Shown: positions 30,374 through 39,714 of the stretch, one piece after another
Layout: each line of letters starts with the position of its first letter
Position numbering within the stretch: position 1 is the stretch's first letter
NCBI RefSeq assembly: GCF_003957255.1
Contig: NZ_QDIE01000010.1
Location: 1-61,050, forward strand
DNA from: Actinotignum sanguinis
GTDB taxonomy: Bacteria > Actinomycetota > Actinomycetes > Actinomycetales > Actinomycetaceae
DNA length: 61,050 nucleotides
Direction: 5' to 3'
Notes under the pieces: model-generated
What the model was told of the DNA's origin: nothing
Databases searched by the model: none
The model's input: the letters and a program-made list of their open reading frames with translations, nothing else
Made by a program: the position numbers and the translations under genes

Positions 30374-32059
30374 TTAGGGCGCCGCGGGAGCGGGCGCGGC
30401 AGTACCGTGCCCGAAGAGATCCCGCAGCCGTGCCCGGGATACCTTCCCGTCATCGTCCACCGGCAGCTCATCAAGCACCAGAAGGAGGCGCGGGAGCTTG
30501 AAGGTGGCGAGCGCCTGGGCGGCGAAAGCCCTCAGCTGGTCGAGGCTGGGCACGGGCAAGCTTTGGGGCACCACCGCGAAACCACCGGTCGCCGGATCCG
30601 GAGTAGCGAAATCTTCGGGGCGAGCCGCGTGGGAATCCATCACGATGGCGGCTCCCACCACCTGGCCCCACACCGGATCTGGCACACCCGTAACCAAGGC
30701 GGAACGCACTCCCGGGTACTGGTGGAGTACCCGCTCAATTTCTTCGGGGTGAACGGTATCTCCCCCGGTCTTGATGGTATCGGTGACCCGGGCAACCAGA
30801 GTGATATATCCGTCTGCATCCACCCGCGCGTGATCCTGGGAACAGAACCATTCCCCCGCGAAAGAAGAGCGCTGGTAATTATCCCCGTGCCAGTATCCAG
30901 CCGAAATGCTCGGCCCGCGCAATTGCATTTCTCCGATTTCCCCAGGCGCCACCGGGGTATCGGTACCCGGTTCCACCAGGCGAATCTCCACGTAGGGCAT
31001 GGCGCGCCCCACCGTTTCAGCCTTATGGGACACGCGCGCGGTGGGAAGATACGGGCCGACGCCGCCCGTTTCCACAGACCCCCATATATTAAGAGGATGG
31101 AGACCCGCCGCATCCAGGCGCCCCATAAGAGCGGGCGGTACCGCCGCTCCACCCACGAAGGCGTAGCGGAGACTGGAGAGGTCCCGGGCGAGGAAGGTGT
31201 CGTCGTCGAGCATAAAAGAATAGGTGGTGGGGGTGCCGAACACGGTGGTGACCCGGTGTTCTTCCATAAGGTGCAGCAGGCCGGCCGGGGAGGGAGTGCG
31301 TGCAATAACAATGCGGCCCCCGCGTGCGAAGTGGAAAAGCGTGCCGCCGTTGAAACCGGCGATAGATGAACAGCGGGCGCTGTGCAGGAAGATGTCGTCG
31401 CGCCCGTAACCCAGCGCGTCGTGGAAAATACGATCCGCCCACCACAAGTTGTCATGAGTAAGTTCGAGGGCTCGTGGCGCTTCCGGGGGCGCGGGCCGGA
31501 ACATCATAACGGCCACCCCGCTCGGGTATCCCTCCGTATTAAAAGCGGGATTACCGGCGGTGCCATCGGCAACGAAATCAGCGGTGAAACTCCCGGTTGC
31601 CGCGCTCAGAGCAATATAGCCGTTGGTGAGGGCAGGAGTGAAGGGCGGGGCGAGCACGTCGTCGTCGATAACAAAATGGATAAGGGTTCCCGTGGAGGTG
31701 AAGGCGCCGGCGGTGCCTATTTCCGCGCACGCGATAAGGACGCGCGGGGCCGCGAAATCAACGAGGCGTTGAATCTCCACAGGGTGGAGGCGGGCATCCA
31801 CCGGAACGTACACCGCACCGATGCGGGCGCAGGCCACCGCAACAAGATAGTGATAGGGAGAATTATGGGCCACGATCATAACGCGGTCCCCGTGTGAGAC
31901 GCCGGCCTGCACGAAAAGTTGGGCGAGGCGGGAGGTGGTATCGCGGGCTTCCCCGACCGTCAGGGCGGTAGCGTCATAGAGCAGGCAGGTGCGATCCGGG
32001 TTGGCGAAGGCGGTGCGATCAAGCAGATAGGCAACGTTCGTGACGGGGACGCTACTCAT
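30374..32059 (-). CDS. AMP-dependent synthetase/acyl-CoA ligase-like protein with degenerate P-loop
   Basis: 561 aa; the ATG at 32059 overlaps the stop of the M18 gene by 8 bp and has a purine-rich site. It has the fold of class I adenylate-forming enzymes: early GDRVMIVAHNSPYH, later WGSVETGG (A5), VDADGYITLVARVTDTIKTGGDTVHPEEIERVL (split here for naming; A7-A8 region) and LPVDDDGKVSRARL with the A10 Lys. However the Gly/Ser/Thr-rich ATP loop that normally reads TSGTTGxPKG is replaced by a Pro/Ala-rich MFRPAPPEAPRALE before LTHDNL, and TGD of A7 reads SQD. It may have altered or lost activity. Substrate unknown; fatty or aryl acids are typical for the family. Confidence 0.8.
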   Translation of the reverse strand: MSSVPVTNVAYLLDRTAFANPDRTCLLYDATALTVGEARDTTSRLAQLFVQAGVSHGDRVMIVAHNSPYHYLVAVACARIGAVYVPVDARLHPVEIQRLVDFAAPRVLIACAEIGTAGAFTSTGTLIHFVIDDDVLAPPFTPALTNGYIALSAATGSFTADFVADGTAGNPAFNTEGYPSGVAVMMFRPAPPEAPRALELTHDNLWWADRIFHDALGYGRDDIFLHSARCSSIAGFNGGTLFHFARGGRIVIARTPSPAGLLHLMEEHRVTTVFGTPTTYSFMLDDDTFLARDLSSLRYAFVGGAAVPPALMGRLDAAGLHPLNIWGSVETGGVGPYLPTARVSHKAETVGRAMPYVEIRLVEPGTDTPVAPGEIGEMQLRGPSISAGYWHGDNYQRSSFAGEWFCSQDHARVDADGYITLVARVTDTIKTGGDTVHPEEIERVLHQYPGVRSALVTGVPDPVWGQVVGAAIVMDSHAARPEDFATPDPATGGFAVVPQSLPVPSLDQLRAFAAQALATFKLPRLLLVLDELPVDDDGKVSRARLRDLFGHGTAAPAPAAP

Positions 32060-33521
32060 TGCTCTCACTTTCTGCGCCCGGGCTCGCTCCCCCGCCGGTA
32101 TCCGCGAGATCCGCATCCTGCATATCAGCGGCGCGCTCACCGAAAAGGAAACCGCGAATGAGGCGGCGCAGCTGGTAGAGATCCTCCACGTGGGAGAGCT
32201 CGCGCGCCGAGTGCATAGACAGAAGCGGCACGCCCACATCCACCGTGGTGATACCCAGGCGGGTAGCCGTGAGTGGGCCGATGGTGGTACCGCAGGGAAT
32301 GGAATTCCGCGAGATGAAGAACTGGTAGGCCGCTCCGGCATCACTGGCCGCACGGAGAGCGAGCGTGACCGATGCGGCATCGGAGGCGTAGCGCTGCTGG
32401 GCGTTCATTTTGATGAGCGGGCCGGCACCGGCGCGCGGGGCGGAATCCGGGTCGTAGAACTCCGCGTAATTGGGGTTGAGGGCGTGCCCGGCATCGGCGG
32501 ATAGGCAGGCCGAGCGCGCCAGCAGCTGGTACCAGCTATCCCCGCGCACCCCGAAGCTTTCCGCGATGCGGGTCAGCACGGTTTCCAGGAAGGGCCCGCT
32601 GGCTCCGCTGGTGGTTCCCGAACCTACTTCTTCGTGGTCAAAAGCGGCGAAAACCGGGAAGTAGGGAAGAGCTGCGTTATCCCCCACGCCAGCGGCTACC
32701 CCGTCGAGGAGTGCGCGCAGCCCGGCGTATACGGAGGACAAATTATCCTGGCGTCCGGCCGATAGGTACGCCCCATTGCGCCGCGGCGGCTCCACATCAT
32801 AAGCGTAAATATCATGCCAGCCGATCCATTCAGCGCCGGGCGCTTCCCGGCCTTCCGGCCCCGGCTGCGCATAACGCGCCAGGGTTTCAAAAAGATCGCT
32901 ATCCGTATCCGCGCCGAAGCCCGCATCCACCCCGGTAACAATCGGGTGGAGATGCTGCTGACGATCCAGCGTGAGACTATCACGGTTACCGGAAATAAGG
33001 TGCGGGGCGAGCTGCGGGATCACCATGCAGGCGGGGGTGCGAACCAGGTATTCCCGACCGTCCATATCCGTGACGCGCCCGGCCAGCCCCAAATCCCGGT
33101 TGAGCCAAGAATTGAGCAATGGCCCGCCGTAGACTTCCATATCCACCTGGGTGTAGCCCCCGTGGCGGGAGGTTCCGGCCGGCTTGAGTTTGAGGCTGGG
33201 CGAATCGGTATGCGCGCCCAGGATGCGGAAGGGTGCCAGCTCGCCGGAACCGGCGCCCCGCGGACTCACCCAGGCAATCAGTGCCCCGCCGCGCCGTACG
33301 TAGCGGGCCCCGCGCGCCTCCCAGGGTTCCGTTTCGCGCTGCTCGGTAAAACCGTGCGCTTCCAGAATATGAGCCAGCTGCGCCGCTGCGTGGTAGGACG
33401 ACGGGGATGCCGCGATGAACTGCGCGTATCCGCGAGCGTGGCGATCAGCGGCGGCACCTCCCTGCGCCTGCAGCGGATCCGCCAGCTCCGTATCGGGCGT
33501 GGACTCAGCAAACTCAGACAT
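32052..33521 (-). CDS. M18 family metallo-aminopeptidase
   Basis: About 489 aa from the ATG at 33521, which has GGGAGG 8 nt upstream; an ATG two codons earlier is too close to that site. It removes N-terminal, often acidic, residues from peptides, in a large cytosolic complex. Zinc and catalytic motifs are visible in order: GAHTDSPSLKLKP (His, Asp), GRQDNLSSVYA (bridging Asp), FDHEEVGSGTTSGA (catalytic Glu and ligand), and MHSARELSHVED (His ligand) near the end. It probably supports use of imported peptides. It overlaps the synthetase gene by 8 bp, which implies one transcript. Confidence 0.94.
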   Translation of the reverse strand: MSEFAESTPDTELADPLQAQGGAAADRHARGYAQFIAASPSSYHAAAQLAHILEAHGFTEQRETEPWEARGARYVRRGGALIAWVSPRGAGSGELAPFRILGAHTDSPSLKLKPAGTSRHGGYTQVDMEVYGGPLLNSWLNRDLGLAGRVTDMDGREYLVRTPACMVIPQLAPHLISGNRDSLTLDRQQHLHPIVTGVDAGFGADTDSDLFETLARYAQPGPEGREAPGAEWIGWHDIYAYDVEPPRRNGAYLSAGRQDNLSSVYAGLRALLDGVAAGVGDNAALPYFPVFAAFDHEEVGSGTTSGASGPFLETVLTRIAESFGVRGDSWYQLLARSACLSADAGHALNPNYAEFYDPDSAPRAGAGPLIKMNAQQRYASDAASVTLALRAASDAGAAYQFFISRNSIPCGTTIGPLTATRLGITTVDVGVPLLSMHSARELSHVEDLYQLRRLIRGFLFGERAADMQDADLADTGGGASPGAESESNE

Positions 33522-33579
33522 GCTCATGGCCTCCCAGTCTAGTGACCGCCGGGGCACCCCGGCCTCGTTGTTTCAGCGT

Positions 33580-33876
33580 TTAGGAGCGCGGCTGACCTTC
33601 CGGGGAATCCCAGAAATCCCCCGCGGGATCAGTTCCGGTGGTGCCGGGTCCGCCAACGGCCTCAGCTGCGCCGTCGTTCCCATATTCTTCGTTCTCCGCA
33701 ACCGCGCCGGCCGCAACTTCCGCGGGCGTGACCTCCATGGTGCCGCGCGCCGCGTGGCGGCGTGCCAAGAAGAGCAAAAGAATTCCCAGTGCCAGCACCA
33801 AAACGCTAATAACCACCCAGGCGAGGACCTGCGCCCCACTACTGGCGAGCTGGGCGCCACCGTTCACTGTTTCCAT
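33580..33876 (-). CDS. Small single-helix membrane protein
   Basis: 98 aa from the ATG at 33876. A short N-terminal segment (METVNGGAQLASSGAQ) precedes one membrane helix at about residues 18-40 (VLAWVVISVLVLALGILLLFL). The remaining 55 residues are soluble, with RRHAARG at the membrane and then acidic, Gly/Asp-rich sequence. I do not recognise a family. It lies 58 bp upstream of the M18 gene on the same strand and is divergent from kup. Composition is like its neighbours, so it is probably real. Confidence 0.6.
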   Translation of the reverse strand: METVNGGAQLASSGAQVLAWVVISVLVLALGILLLFLARRHAARGTMEVTPAEVAAGAVAENEEYGNDGAAEAVGGPGTTGTDPAGDFWDSPEGQPRS

Positions 33877-33999
33877 TGTTATTGAACTCCTCACCGCAAC
33901 GATTAGCTTCCTGGGACGATGGTACACCGGGTGACTAGAACATCACACCGGACCTTTTCCACGCGTTTTCGTCAGCAAGGGTGGCTAGGATTCCCGCTC

Positions 34000-36000
34000 A
34001 TGACAAAAATTTTTCGCGCTGCATCGCTGCGGCGTGACGGTGGGGAACACAGCGCCCACCGTGGCGGGGCTCTGACCCGCGCCGGTCTTGGTTTGGCTGC
34101 TCTCGGCGTCGTTTTCGGCGATATCGGGACCAGTCCGCTCTACGTTGTACGCGCGGTTTTCACCGTGCACGGCGGCGCCGTTCCGCTCACGGACGCCTCG
34201 ATTTACGGAGTGATCTCCCTGGTGGTGTGGATGCTCCTTCTTATCGTGTCATTCAAATACGTCATCCTTGTGTTGCGTGCGGATAACGACGGCGAAGGCG
34301 GAATCATCGCCCTCGCCACCCTGCTGCGCACCCTCAGCGGTGGGCGGCCGCGAGCTGCCGCGCTCTTCACGGTGGCGGGCATGTTCGGTGCGGCGCTCTT
34401 TTTCGGCGACGCCGTTATCACCCCGGCCATTTCCGTGCTCTCCGCTATCGAAGGCATCCGGGTGGCACTCCCAGCCTTCCCCGCCACCCTCATCGTGCCC
34501 ATCGCGCTGGTGATTCTTCTCACCCTGGGCTGGATGCAGCGCTACGGCACCGGGCGGGTCGGCGCTATTTTCGGACCTTTCATGCTGCTGTGGTTCACGG
34601 GCCTGGCCCTCATCGCACTCCCGCATATTGCCGCGCATCCGGAAATTATCGCGGCACTTTCCCCGCATGAGGCCCTCACCTTCGTGGGCCGCCACCCGGC
34701 TATCGGTTTCCTCGCCATGGGCGCGGTGGTGCTCGCGGTGACCGGCGCCGAGGCGCTCTACGCCGATATCGCCCATTTCGGGCGGCGCCCCATTTCCGTG
34801 GTGTGGTTCGTGGTGGTGCTCCCCGCGCTGGTGTGTAACTACCTGGGGCAGGGTGCGCTGCTGCTCGCGCATCCGGAGGCCATCGCCGATCCGTTCTTCC
34901 ACCTGGTGTCGTCCCAATGGGCCCTGGTGCTCATGCTGCTGGCCACCGGCGCCACGGTGATTGCCTCGCAATCGGTGATCGCGGGAACCTATTCCATTGC
35001 CCGCCAGGCTTCCCGGTTGGGATACTTGCCGCACCTGCGGATCCGCTATACCTCCGCGAGCGGGGCGGGGCAGATTTACCTGCCGGATATTACCGGGCTG
35101 CTGGTGGCCGCAGTTGCGGCCGTCGTGGTGATTTTCCGCGATTCGGAGCGGCTTTCTTCCGCTTACGGACTGGCGGTTTCCACCGATTTCCTTCTCACCA
35201 CCGCCATGCTCCTGGCCCTCACTGTGATCGGCTGGCACTGGCGCTGGTGGCAAAGCGCAGCGCTTGCGGTGGTCCTCGGCGCGGTGGAAGTACCGCTTTT
35301 CGCCGCTAATGCCGCGAAGCTGGTTACCGGCGGGTGGCTGCCTCTGCTCATCGCGCTCGTTCTCATGGTGGTCATGCTCACGTGGCGGCGCGGGGAGGCG
35401 GTGGTGGCAGCTACTCGGGCACGGACCGAAGGCACCCTCGCGGAGTTCGCGGCGCAGCTGCAGAAAAATCCGCTGCGGCGCGTTCCGGGTACCGTGATCT
35501 ATCCGCATTCCCTCGCTACCACGGTTCCGGCTGCTTTGCTGGCCACCACGGCGCTGCATCGCAGTATGCGCGACCACGTCATTATTCTCTCCATCAAAAC
35601 GGCCCCGCAGGCCCATATCGAGCGCGCCGAGCGCATCACACTGACGCAGGTGAGCCCGCGCGTGGAGGGCGTTGTGCACCTCACGATGCGTTACGGCTTC
35701 ATGGATAGTCGCAATATTCCAGCCGATCTGGAATGGGCACAGCGCGAATACGGCTGGGGGTCCTGGAAGCTCAGCGAGGCCCAGTGGGTGCTTAGTCACC
35801 TCGGGGTACGCTCGCGGGGGAAGAACGACGACGCAGTTTCGAGCGCCGTGCCCGCTGCCAGCACCGGTGATTTTCCGCAGTTGCCCCGCTGGCAAGCCTG
35901 GCTTTTTGCGCGGATCGCGCGCCATTCCGCATCGCCGGCCTGGGTGAAGAGTCTCCCGGCGGATCGCACCGTGGAGATTTCCCGCGAGGTCATCGTGTAG
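34000..36000 (+). CDS. kup: Potassium uptake protein, KUP/HAK/KT family
   Basis: 666 aa from the ATG at 34000. It is a proton-coupled potassium importer of the inner membrane. LAALGVVFGDIGTSPLYV is the family signature in helix 1, followed by about eleven more helices, including VILRADNDGEGGI-type VLVLRADNDGEGGI (between helices 2 and 3), ALFFGDAVITPAISVLSAIEG, and LGQGALLL. The C-terminal part from about residue 480 is cytoplasmic and adenylate-kinase-like in placement (LAQLQKNPLRRVPGTVIYPH). I see no riboswitch in the short 123-bp gap upstream. It has the usual length. Confidence 0.95.
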   Translation: MTKIFRAASLRRDGGEHSAHRGGALTRAGLGLAALGVVFGDIGTSPLYVVRAVFTVHGGAVPLTDASIYGVISLVVWMLLLIVSFKYVILVLRADNDGEGGIIALATLLRTLSGGRPRAAALFTVAGMFGAALFFGDAVITPAISVLSAIEGIRVALPAFPATLIVPIALVILLTLGWMQRYGTGRVGAIFGPFMLLWFTGLALIALPHIAAHPEIIAALSPHEALTFVGRHPAIGFLAMGAVVLAVTGAEALYADIAHFGRRPISVVWFVVVLPALVCNYLGQGALLLAHPEAIADPFFHLVSSQWALVLMLLATGATVIASQSVIAGTYSIARQASRLGYLPHLRIRYTSASGAGQIYLPDITGLLVAAVAAVVVIFRDSERLSSAYGLAVSTDFLLTTAMLLALTVIGWHWRWWQSAALAVVLGAVEVPLFAANAAKLVTGGWLPLLIALVLMVVMLTWRRGEAVVAATRARTEGTLAEFAAQLQKNPLRRVPGTVIYPHSLATTVPAALLATTALHRSMRDHVIILSIKTAPQAHIERAERITLTQVSPRVEGVVHLTMRYGFMDSRNIPADLEWAQREYGWGSWKLSEAQWVLSHLGVRSRGKNDDAVSSAVPAASTGDFPQLPRWQAWLFARIARHSASPAWVKSLPADRTVEISREVIV

Positions 36001-36035
36001 CTACTCATGTCGAAGCGCCTGGTAGCGTTCCTATT

Positions 36036-37258
36036 ATGACGACAACAACGCACTACCTCGGGCAGCTTCGCCTCGATGAACTCAGCCTCACGGTGCCGCT
36101 CACCGCGGATCGGGAAGATACGCGCACCATCGATGTATTCGCTCGCATCGCCACCCGCCCGGGTGGGGAATCCCTCCCCTACCTTTTCTATCTGCAGGGC
36201 GGGCCGGGCTATGAAGCCTGGCGGCCCAGCCTTTCCCCGCTGGAGCCCTCCTGGCTGAATGTGGCCTTGGAACGCTACCGGGTTGTTTTTGTGGATGAAC
36301 GCGGTACGGGCCGCTCCACGCCCGTCGGGGAAGATATCCTCCGCACCGGGAGCACCGCGCAGGTGGCATTGTGCGCGATTGCGAGGCGCTGCGCCGCGAG
36401 CTCGGCGCGGAGAAAATCAATCTTCTCGGGCAGTCCTTCGGTGGTTTCACCACCGTGCATTACCTCTCGGTAGCGCCCGAACATATCGATCAGGCTTTCC
36501 TCACCGGCGGGCTCACCGCGGTGCGCCGCAGCGCGGATGATGTCTATTCCCTCACGTGGGAAAAGATGCGGGAGCACAGTGAAGAGTACTACCGGCGCTT
36601 CCCCGCGCACCGGGATCGGGTGCGGGAGCTGGTGGATCTGGCCGGTAGCGGCTCCATTGAATTGCCCTCGGGGGAAATCGTTTCGCCCTCACGGCTACGT
36701 TCCCTCGGGCATCTCCTCGGTTCGGATAACGGGTGGCGGGAACTGTACTACCTCCTGGAAAAGGATCCGGCTTCTACGGCTTTCCGTTATGACCTGGCCG
36801 CCGCTATGCCCTTTGATGGGCGTAATCCGCTCTACTACGTGCTGCACGAATCTTCGTACGCGGATGGCGTGGTCACCAATTGGAGTGCGGAACGTACCCA
36901 ACCGGAGGATTTCCGCACCGATACGTCGCTCCTCTACGGTGAACACGTCTGGGCGGAGTGGGCGGATACCGTCCCGGCCTTCCAGCCGTGGAAGGATGTC
37001 GTTGAAAAGCTAGCCACGTGGCCGTGGCCGCAGCTCTACTTCCCGGAAGCTTTGCGGGAATCCGGGGCACGGGGTGCGGCCGCTGTGTATGTGAACGACG
37101 CTTACGTGCCCGTGGAGTTCTCCCTCGAAACGGGGGCGCTGCTGCCCGGGATCCACCGGTACGTGACGTCTACCCATGAGCACAGCGGATTGCGTTCCAG
37201 TAACGGAGCGGTGCTACGCACGCTCTTTGAGTTGGCCGATGGTACGCGCCTGCGCTAA
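36036..37258 (+). pseudogene. pip: Proline iminopeptidase-like alpha/beta hydrolase, disrupted by a frameshift/deletion
   Basis: Two frames together make one S33 family protein. The first (from the ATG at 36036) gives LPYLFYLQGGPGYEAW (oxyanion hole) and VVFVDERGTGRSTPV. The second (readable from about 36365 to the stop at 37258) gives IVRDCEALRRELG, then LLGQSFGGF with the nucleophile Ser, and ends with TSTHEHSGLRS holding the catalytic His. The frame changes near 36350-36370. About ten residues that normally sit between GRSTP..G and IVRDCEA (the FRAD segment) are missing, so the cause seems to be a short deletion that is not a multiple of three. Downstream codons show no further damage, which suggests a recent event or a sequencing error. 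Confidence 0.8.
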
Positions 37259-37279
37259 TTGCGCACTCCCGGAATAGTG

Positions 37280-37305
37280 GGCGGCCCGCGTCCGTGCGGG
37301 CCGCC
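37280..37305. terminator. Hairpin terminator between pip and the DNA methyltransferase
   Basis: A perfect 10-bp G+C-rich stem (37280-37289 with 37296-37305) with a 6-nt loop. It lies after the pip stop and 24 bp before the methyltransferase start. T-run absent. Confidence 0.65.
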
Positions 37306-37328
37306 GGTAAGAAAGTGAGGATACATAT

Positions 37329-38198
37329 ATGTGGAATGATGCGGATACGGACGCTGTGGTGTTCGGAGATAACCTACCGGTGCTCCGGGCCCTCCCGGCC
37401 GAATCATTCCAGCTTATTTACCTCGATCCTCCTTTTAATACCGGCCGGCCCCAGCGCCGCTCCACGGTGGTGACCCGGCGTTCGAGCACCGGGAATCGTA
37501 TCGGTTTCAAGGGCCAACGGTATGAAACTATCGTGGAGCGGGTACTCGGCTACGATGATAGCTTCGCCGAATATTGGGGTTTTCTTGAACCGCGCCTGGA
37601 AGAGGCCTGGCGGCTCCTCACCGATTCGGGAACGCTCTATCTCCATCTTGATTATCGGGAGGCGCACTACGCGAAGGTGCTCCTCGATGCGCTTTTCGGG
37701 CGAGAGTGCTTCCTCAATGAGATTATTTGGGCCTACGACTACGGCGCCCGCACGAAAAAACGCTGGCCCGCCAAGCATGACACCATTTTGGTGTACGTGA
37801 AAAACCCGGCTAGCTACTATTTCAATTCGGAAGATGTGGATCGTGAACCGTATATGGCTCCCGGTTTGGTCACGAAGGAAAAGGCGGCGCGCGGCAAACT
37901 TCCTACGGATGTGTGGTGGCATACCATTGTGTCCCCTACCGGGAAAGAGAAAACCGGCTACCCCACCCAAAAACCACTGGGGATTCTGCGCCGAATTATC
38001 ACCGCGTCCTCTCGGCCGGGGGATTGCGTCCTTGATTTCTTTGCCGGTTCGGGTACCACCGGGGCCGCGGCGCGCGAATTGGAGCGCCGTTTCCTGCTTG
38101 TTGATGCCAATCCGGAAGCCATCGCGGTGATGCGCACCCGCTTCCCCGCTGATGTGCGGTTCGGGGAATGGGATGGCGCGGCGGTGAGCTGGACGTAG
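37329..38198 (+). CDS. Solitary site-specific DNA methyltransferase (beta-type amino methyltransferase)
   Basis: 289 aa. The order of motifs is that of beta-class adenine-N6 or cytosine-N4 enzymes: VVFGDNLPVL, then catalytic motif IV IYLDPPFNTGRPQ near residue 33, a target-recognition region in the middle (about 110-200), TQKPLGILRRII, and the S-adenosylmethionine motif DFFAGSGTTGAAA near 238 with LVDANPEAI after it. No endonuclease, specificity subunit or mobile element is adjacent, so it looks like an orphan enzyme with a role in marking or regulation rather than restriction. The recognition site is unknown. GTGAGGA ribosome site upstream of the ATG. Confidence 0.9.
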   Translation: MWNDADTDAVVFGDNLPVLRALPAESFQLIYLDPPFNTGRPQRRSTVVTRRSSTGNRIGFKGQRYETIVERVLGYDDSFAEYWGFLEPRLEEAWRLLTDSGTLYLHLDYREAHYAKVLLDALFGRECFLNEIIWAYDYGARTKKRWPAKHDTILVYVKNPASYYFNSEDVDREPYMAPGLVTKEKAARGKLPTDVWWHTIVSPTGKEKTGYPTQKPLGILRRIITASSRPGDCVLDFFAGSGTTGAAARELERRFLLVDANPEAIAVMRTRFPADVRFGEWDGAAVSWT

Positions 38199-38240
38199 TG
38201 CGCCCGCAGCGCACCTCCTGAAGCTGGCCGGCTACCCGGC

Positions 38241-39494
38241 TCAGGAATCCACACGCAGCTGCGAATAGAGCGCGCAGGCACCTACCCGATAAGCAGGCTC
38301 CAGGGAAAGCTCCGGATCGGCGTAGAAATCCGGGGAGTGATTCGAAGCGGGCTCCCCCTGCGCGGGGTTGAGCTGCGCGGGTGAAAACCCGCCGAAAAGC
38401 CAGAATACCGACCGTGCCCCGGCGCTCTGTCCCAGCACCGCAAAGTCCTCACTGAAACCGAAAGTTTCGGCGGCCAGATTCTCCTCCCCCAGTTCCGCAG
38501 CGATGACGTCACGCAAGGCCGCAACAGCTGCGTCGTCGTTCACGGTGGCATCCACCTGGCGGATCTGGCGGATCAGCGGTTCGGGCGCGCCGGCCGCGAG
38601 CGCCTCAGCCCGCACAATCCGCTCGATACCGGTGTTGATGATTGCGCGGGTTTCCTCATCCCGGAACCGGGTATTGATGCACAGGCGCGCGGTGTCCGGA
38701 ATGATATTGTCCTGGCTGCCGGCCTGGAAAACACCGACGCTCACAACCGCGTTGCGGTCCGGGTCCGTCATGCGGGAACGGATTGTTTGCAGGCGGGTAA
38801 CGATGGCCGAACCTATCACAATAGGGTCGACGGCGCGGTGGGGCTGCGAACCATGCCCGCCTACCCCGTGCACAATAACTTCGAAACCGTCCGAGCCGGG
38901 CAGAACCCCACCCGGATAAAGATTGACCCAACCGGCCGGGCGTGGCACCACGTGGCCGCCGTACATGATCTGCGGGCGCGGGGCTTTCTCCCACAGGCCA
39001 GCCTCCACCATGGCGCGTGCCCCCAGGCCGTTTTCTTCCGATGGTTGGAAAACAAAAACAATGGTGCCGTGCCACAGCTGCGTATTTGCGGCAAAGGCCC
39101 GTGCCAGGGCGAGCGCGAGCGACATGTGGGAATCGTGCCCGCAGGCGTGCATAACCGGAACGTTTTTCCCGGAGGCATCGATCCCGGTGGCCCGCGAGGC
39201 ATAGCTCAGGCCGGTGCGCTCGGCAACGGGAAGCCCGTCCATATCAGCGCGGTAGCCCACCACCGGGCCGGAGCCGTTGCGCAGCACGCACGCAAAACCG
39301 GTATCGGTAACGGGGATGATCTCGCGGGTGAGCGCGCCGGAAAGTTCCATGGCTTCCAGGCGTTCCCGGAGCGCCCGCGAGGTCTCCACTTCCTGGAAAG
39401 ACAACTCGGGGTTGGCGTGGAAATACTGGAAATCAGCGATCATCGCGGCCCGGGCCGAGGCGGTGAGGTGAAATTCCTCGGGGAGATACTGCAC
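38241..39494 (-). CDS. M20 family amidohydrolase/metallopeptidase
   Basis: 417 aa from the GTG at 39494 with a GAGGG site 6 nt away; the ATG at 39509 has none. It removes acyl or amino-acid groups from amides, as in IAA-amino acid hydrolases, hippuricases and N-acyl aminoacylases. FHANPELSFQEVET at the start, YRADMDGLPVAE (bridging Asp), VMHACGHDSHMSLAL (metal ligands, catalytic Cys-Gly-His), FQPSEENGLGARAMVEAG (catalytic Glu pair; the first Glu normally EE is present) and HVVPRPAGW follow in order. Dimerisation domain in the middle. Probably cytosolic, binding two Mn or Zn. Confidence 0.9.
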   Translation of the reverse strand: MQYLPEEFHLTASARAAMIADFQYFHANPELSFQEVETSRALRERLEAMELSGALTREIIPVTDTGFACVLRNGSGPVVGYRADMDGLPVAERTGLSYASRATGIDASGKNVPVMHACGHDSHMSLALALARAFAANTQLWHGTIVFVFQPSEENGLGARAMVEAGLWEKAPRPQIMYGGHVVPRPAGWVNLYPGGVLPGSDGFEVIVHGVGGHGSQPHRAVDPIVIGSAIVTRLQTIRSRMTDPDRNAVVSVGVFQAGSQDNIIPDTARLCINTRFRDEETRAIINTGIERIVRAEALAAGAPEPLIRQIRQVDATVNDDAAVAALRDVIAAELGEENLAAETFGFSEDFAVLGQSAGARSVFWLFGGFSPAQLNPAQGEPASNHSPDFYADPELSLEPAYRVGACALYSQLRVDS

Positions 39495-39714
39495 GGCGTT
39501 CCCTCTCATCCGATGCTAGCGGTGCGGGCGCCTCAGTGGCGCAGGGTGCGCAAACGTCCGCTCACCTCGTTTATTTTAGCGCCGCGCCGAACGTCCGTGG
39601 CAGGCCGGGGCAGCCACTGGCTAGGCTGGAGGGAGTGCGCGAACGCGGCACGCTAGCAAGCGGAGCCACGATGTGCCGGTACGTGCGGCGGAAACGCCCA
39701 GGCGAGGAGGAATA

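Noticed and set aside
33877-33999. c-di-AMP riboswitch ahead of kup
   Set aside because: The gap is only 123 bp and lacks the conserved core I would expect.
34249-35925. 558-codon leftward frame opposite kup
   Set aside because: The kup membrane helices and signature are on the + strand; the opposite reading is His/Arg/Gly-rich, as expected for antisense of hydrophobic codons.
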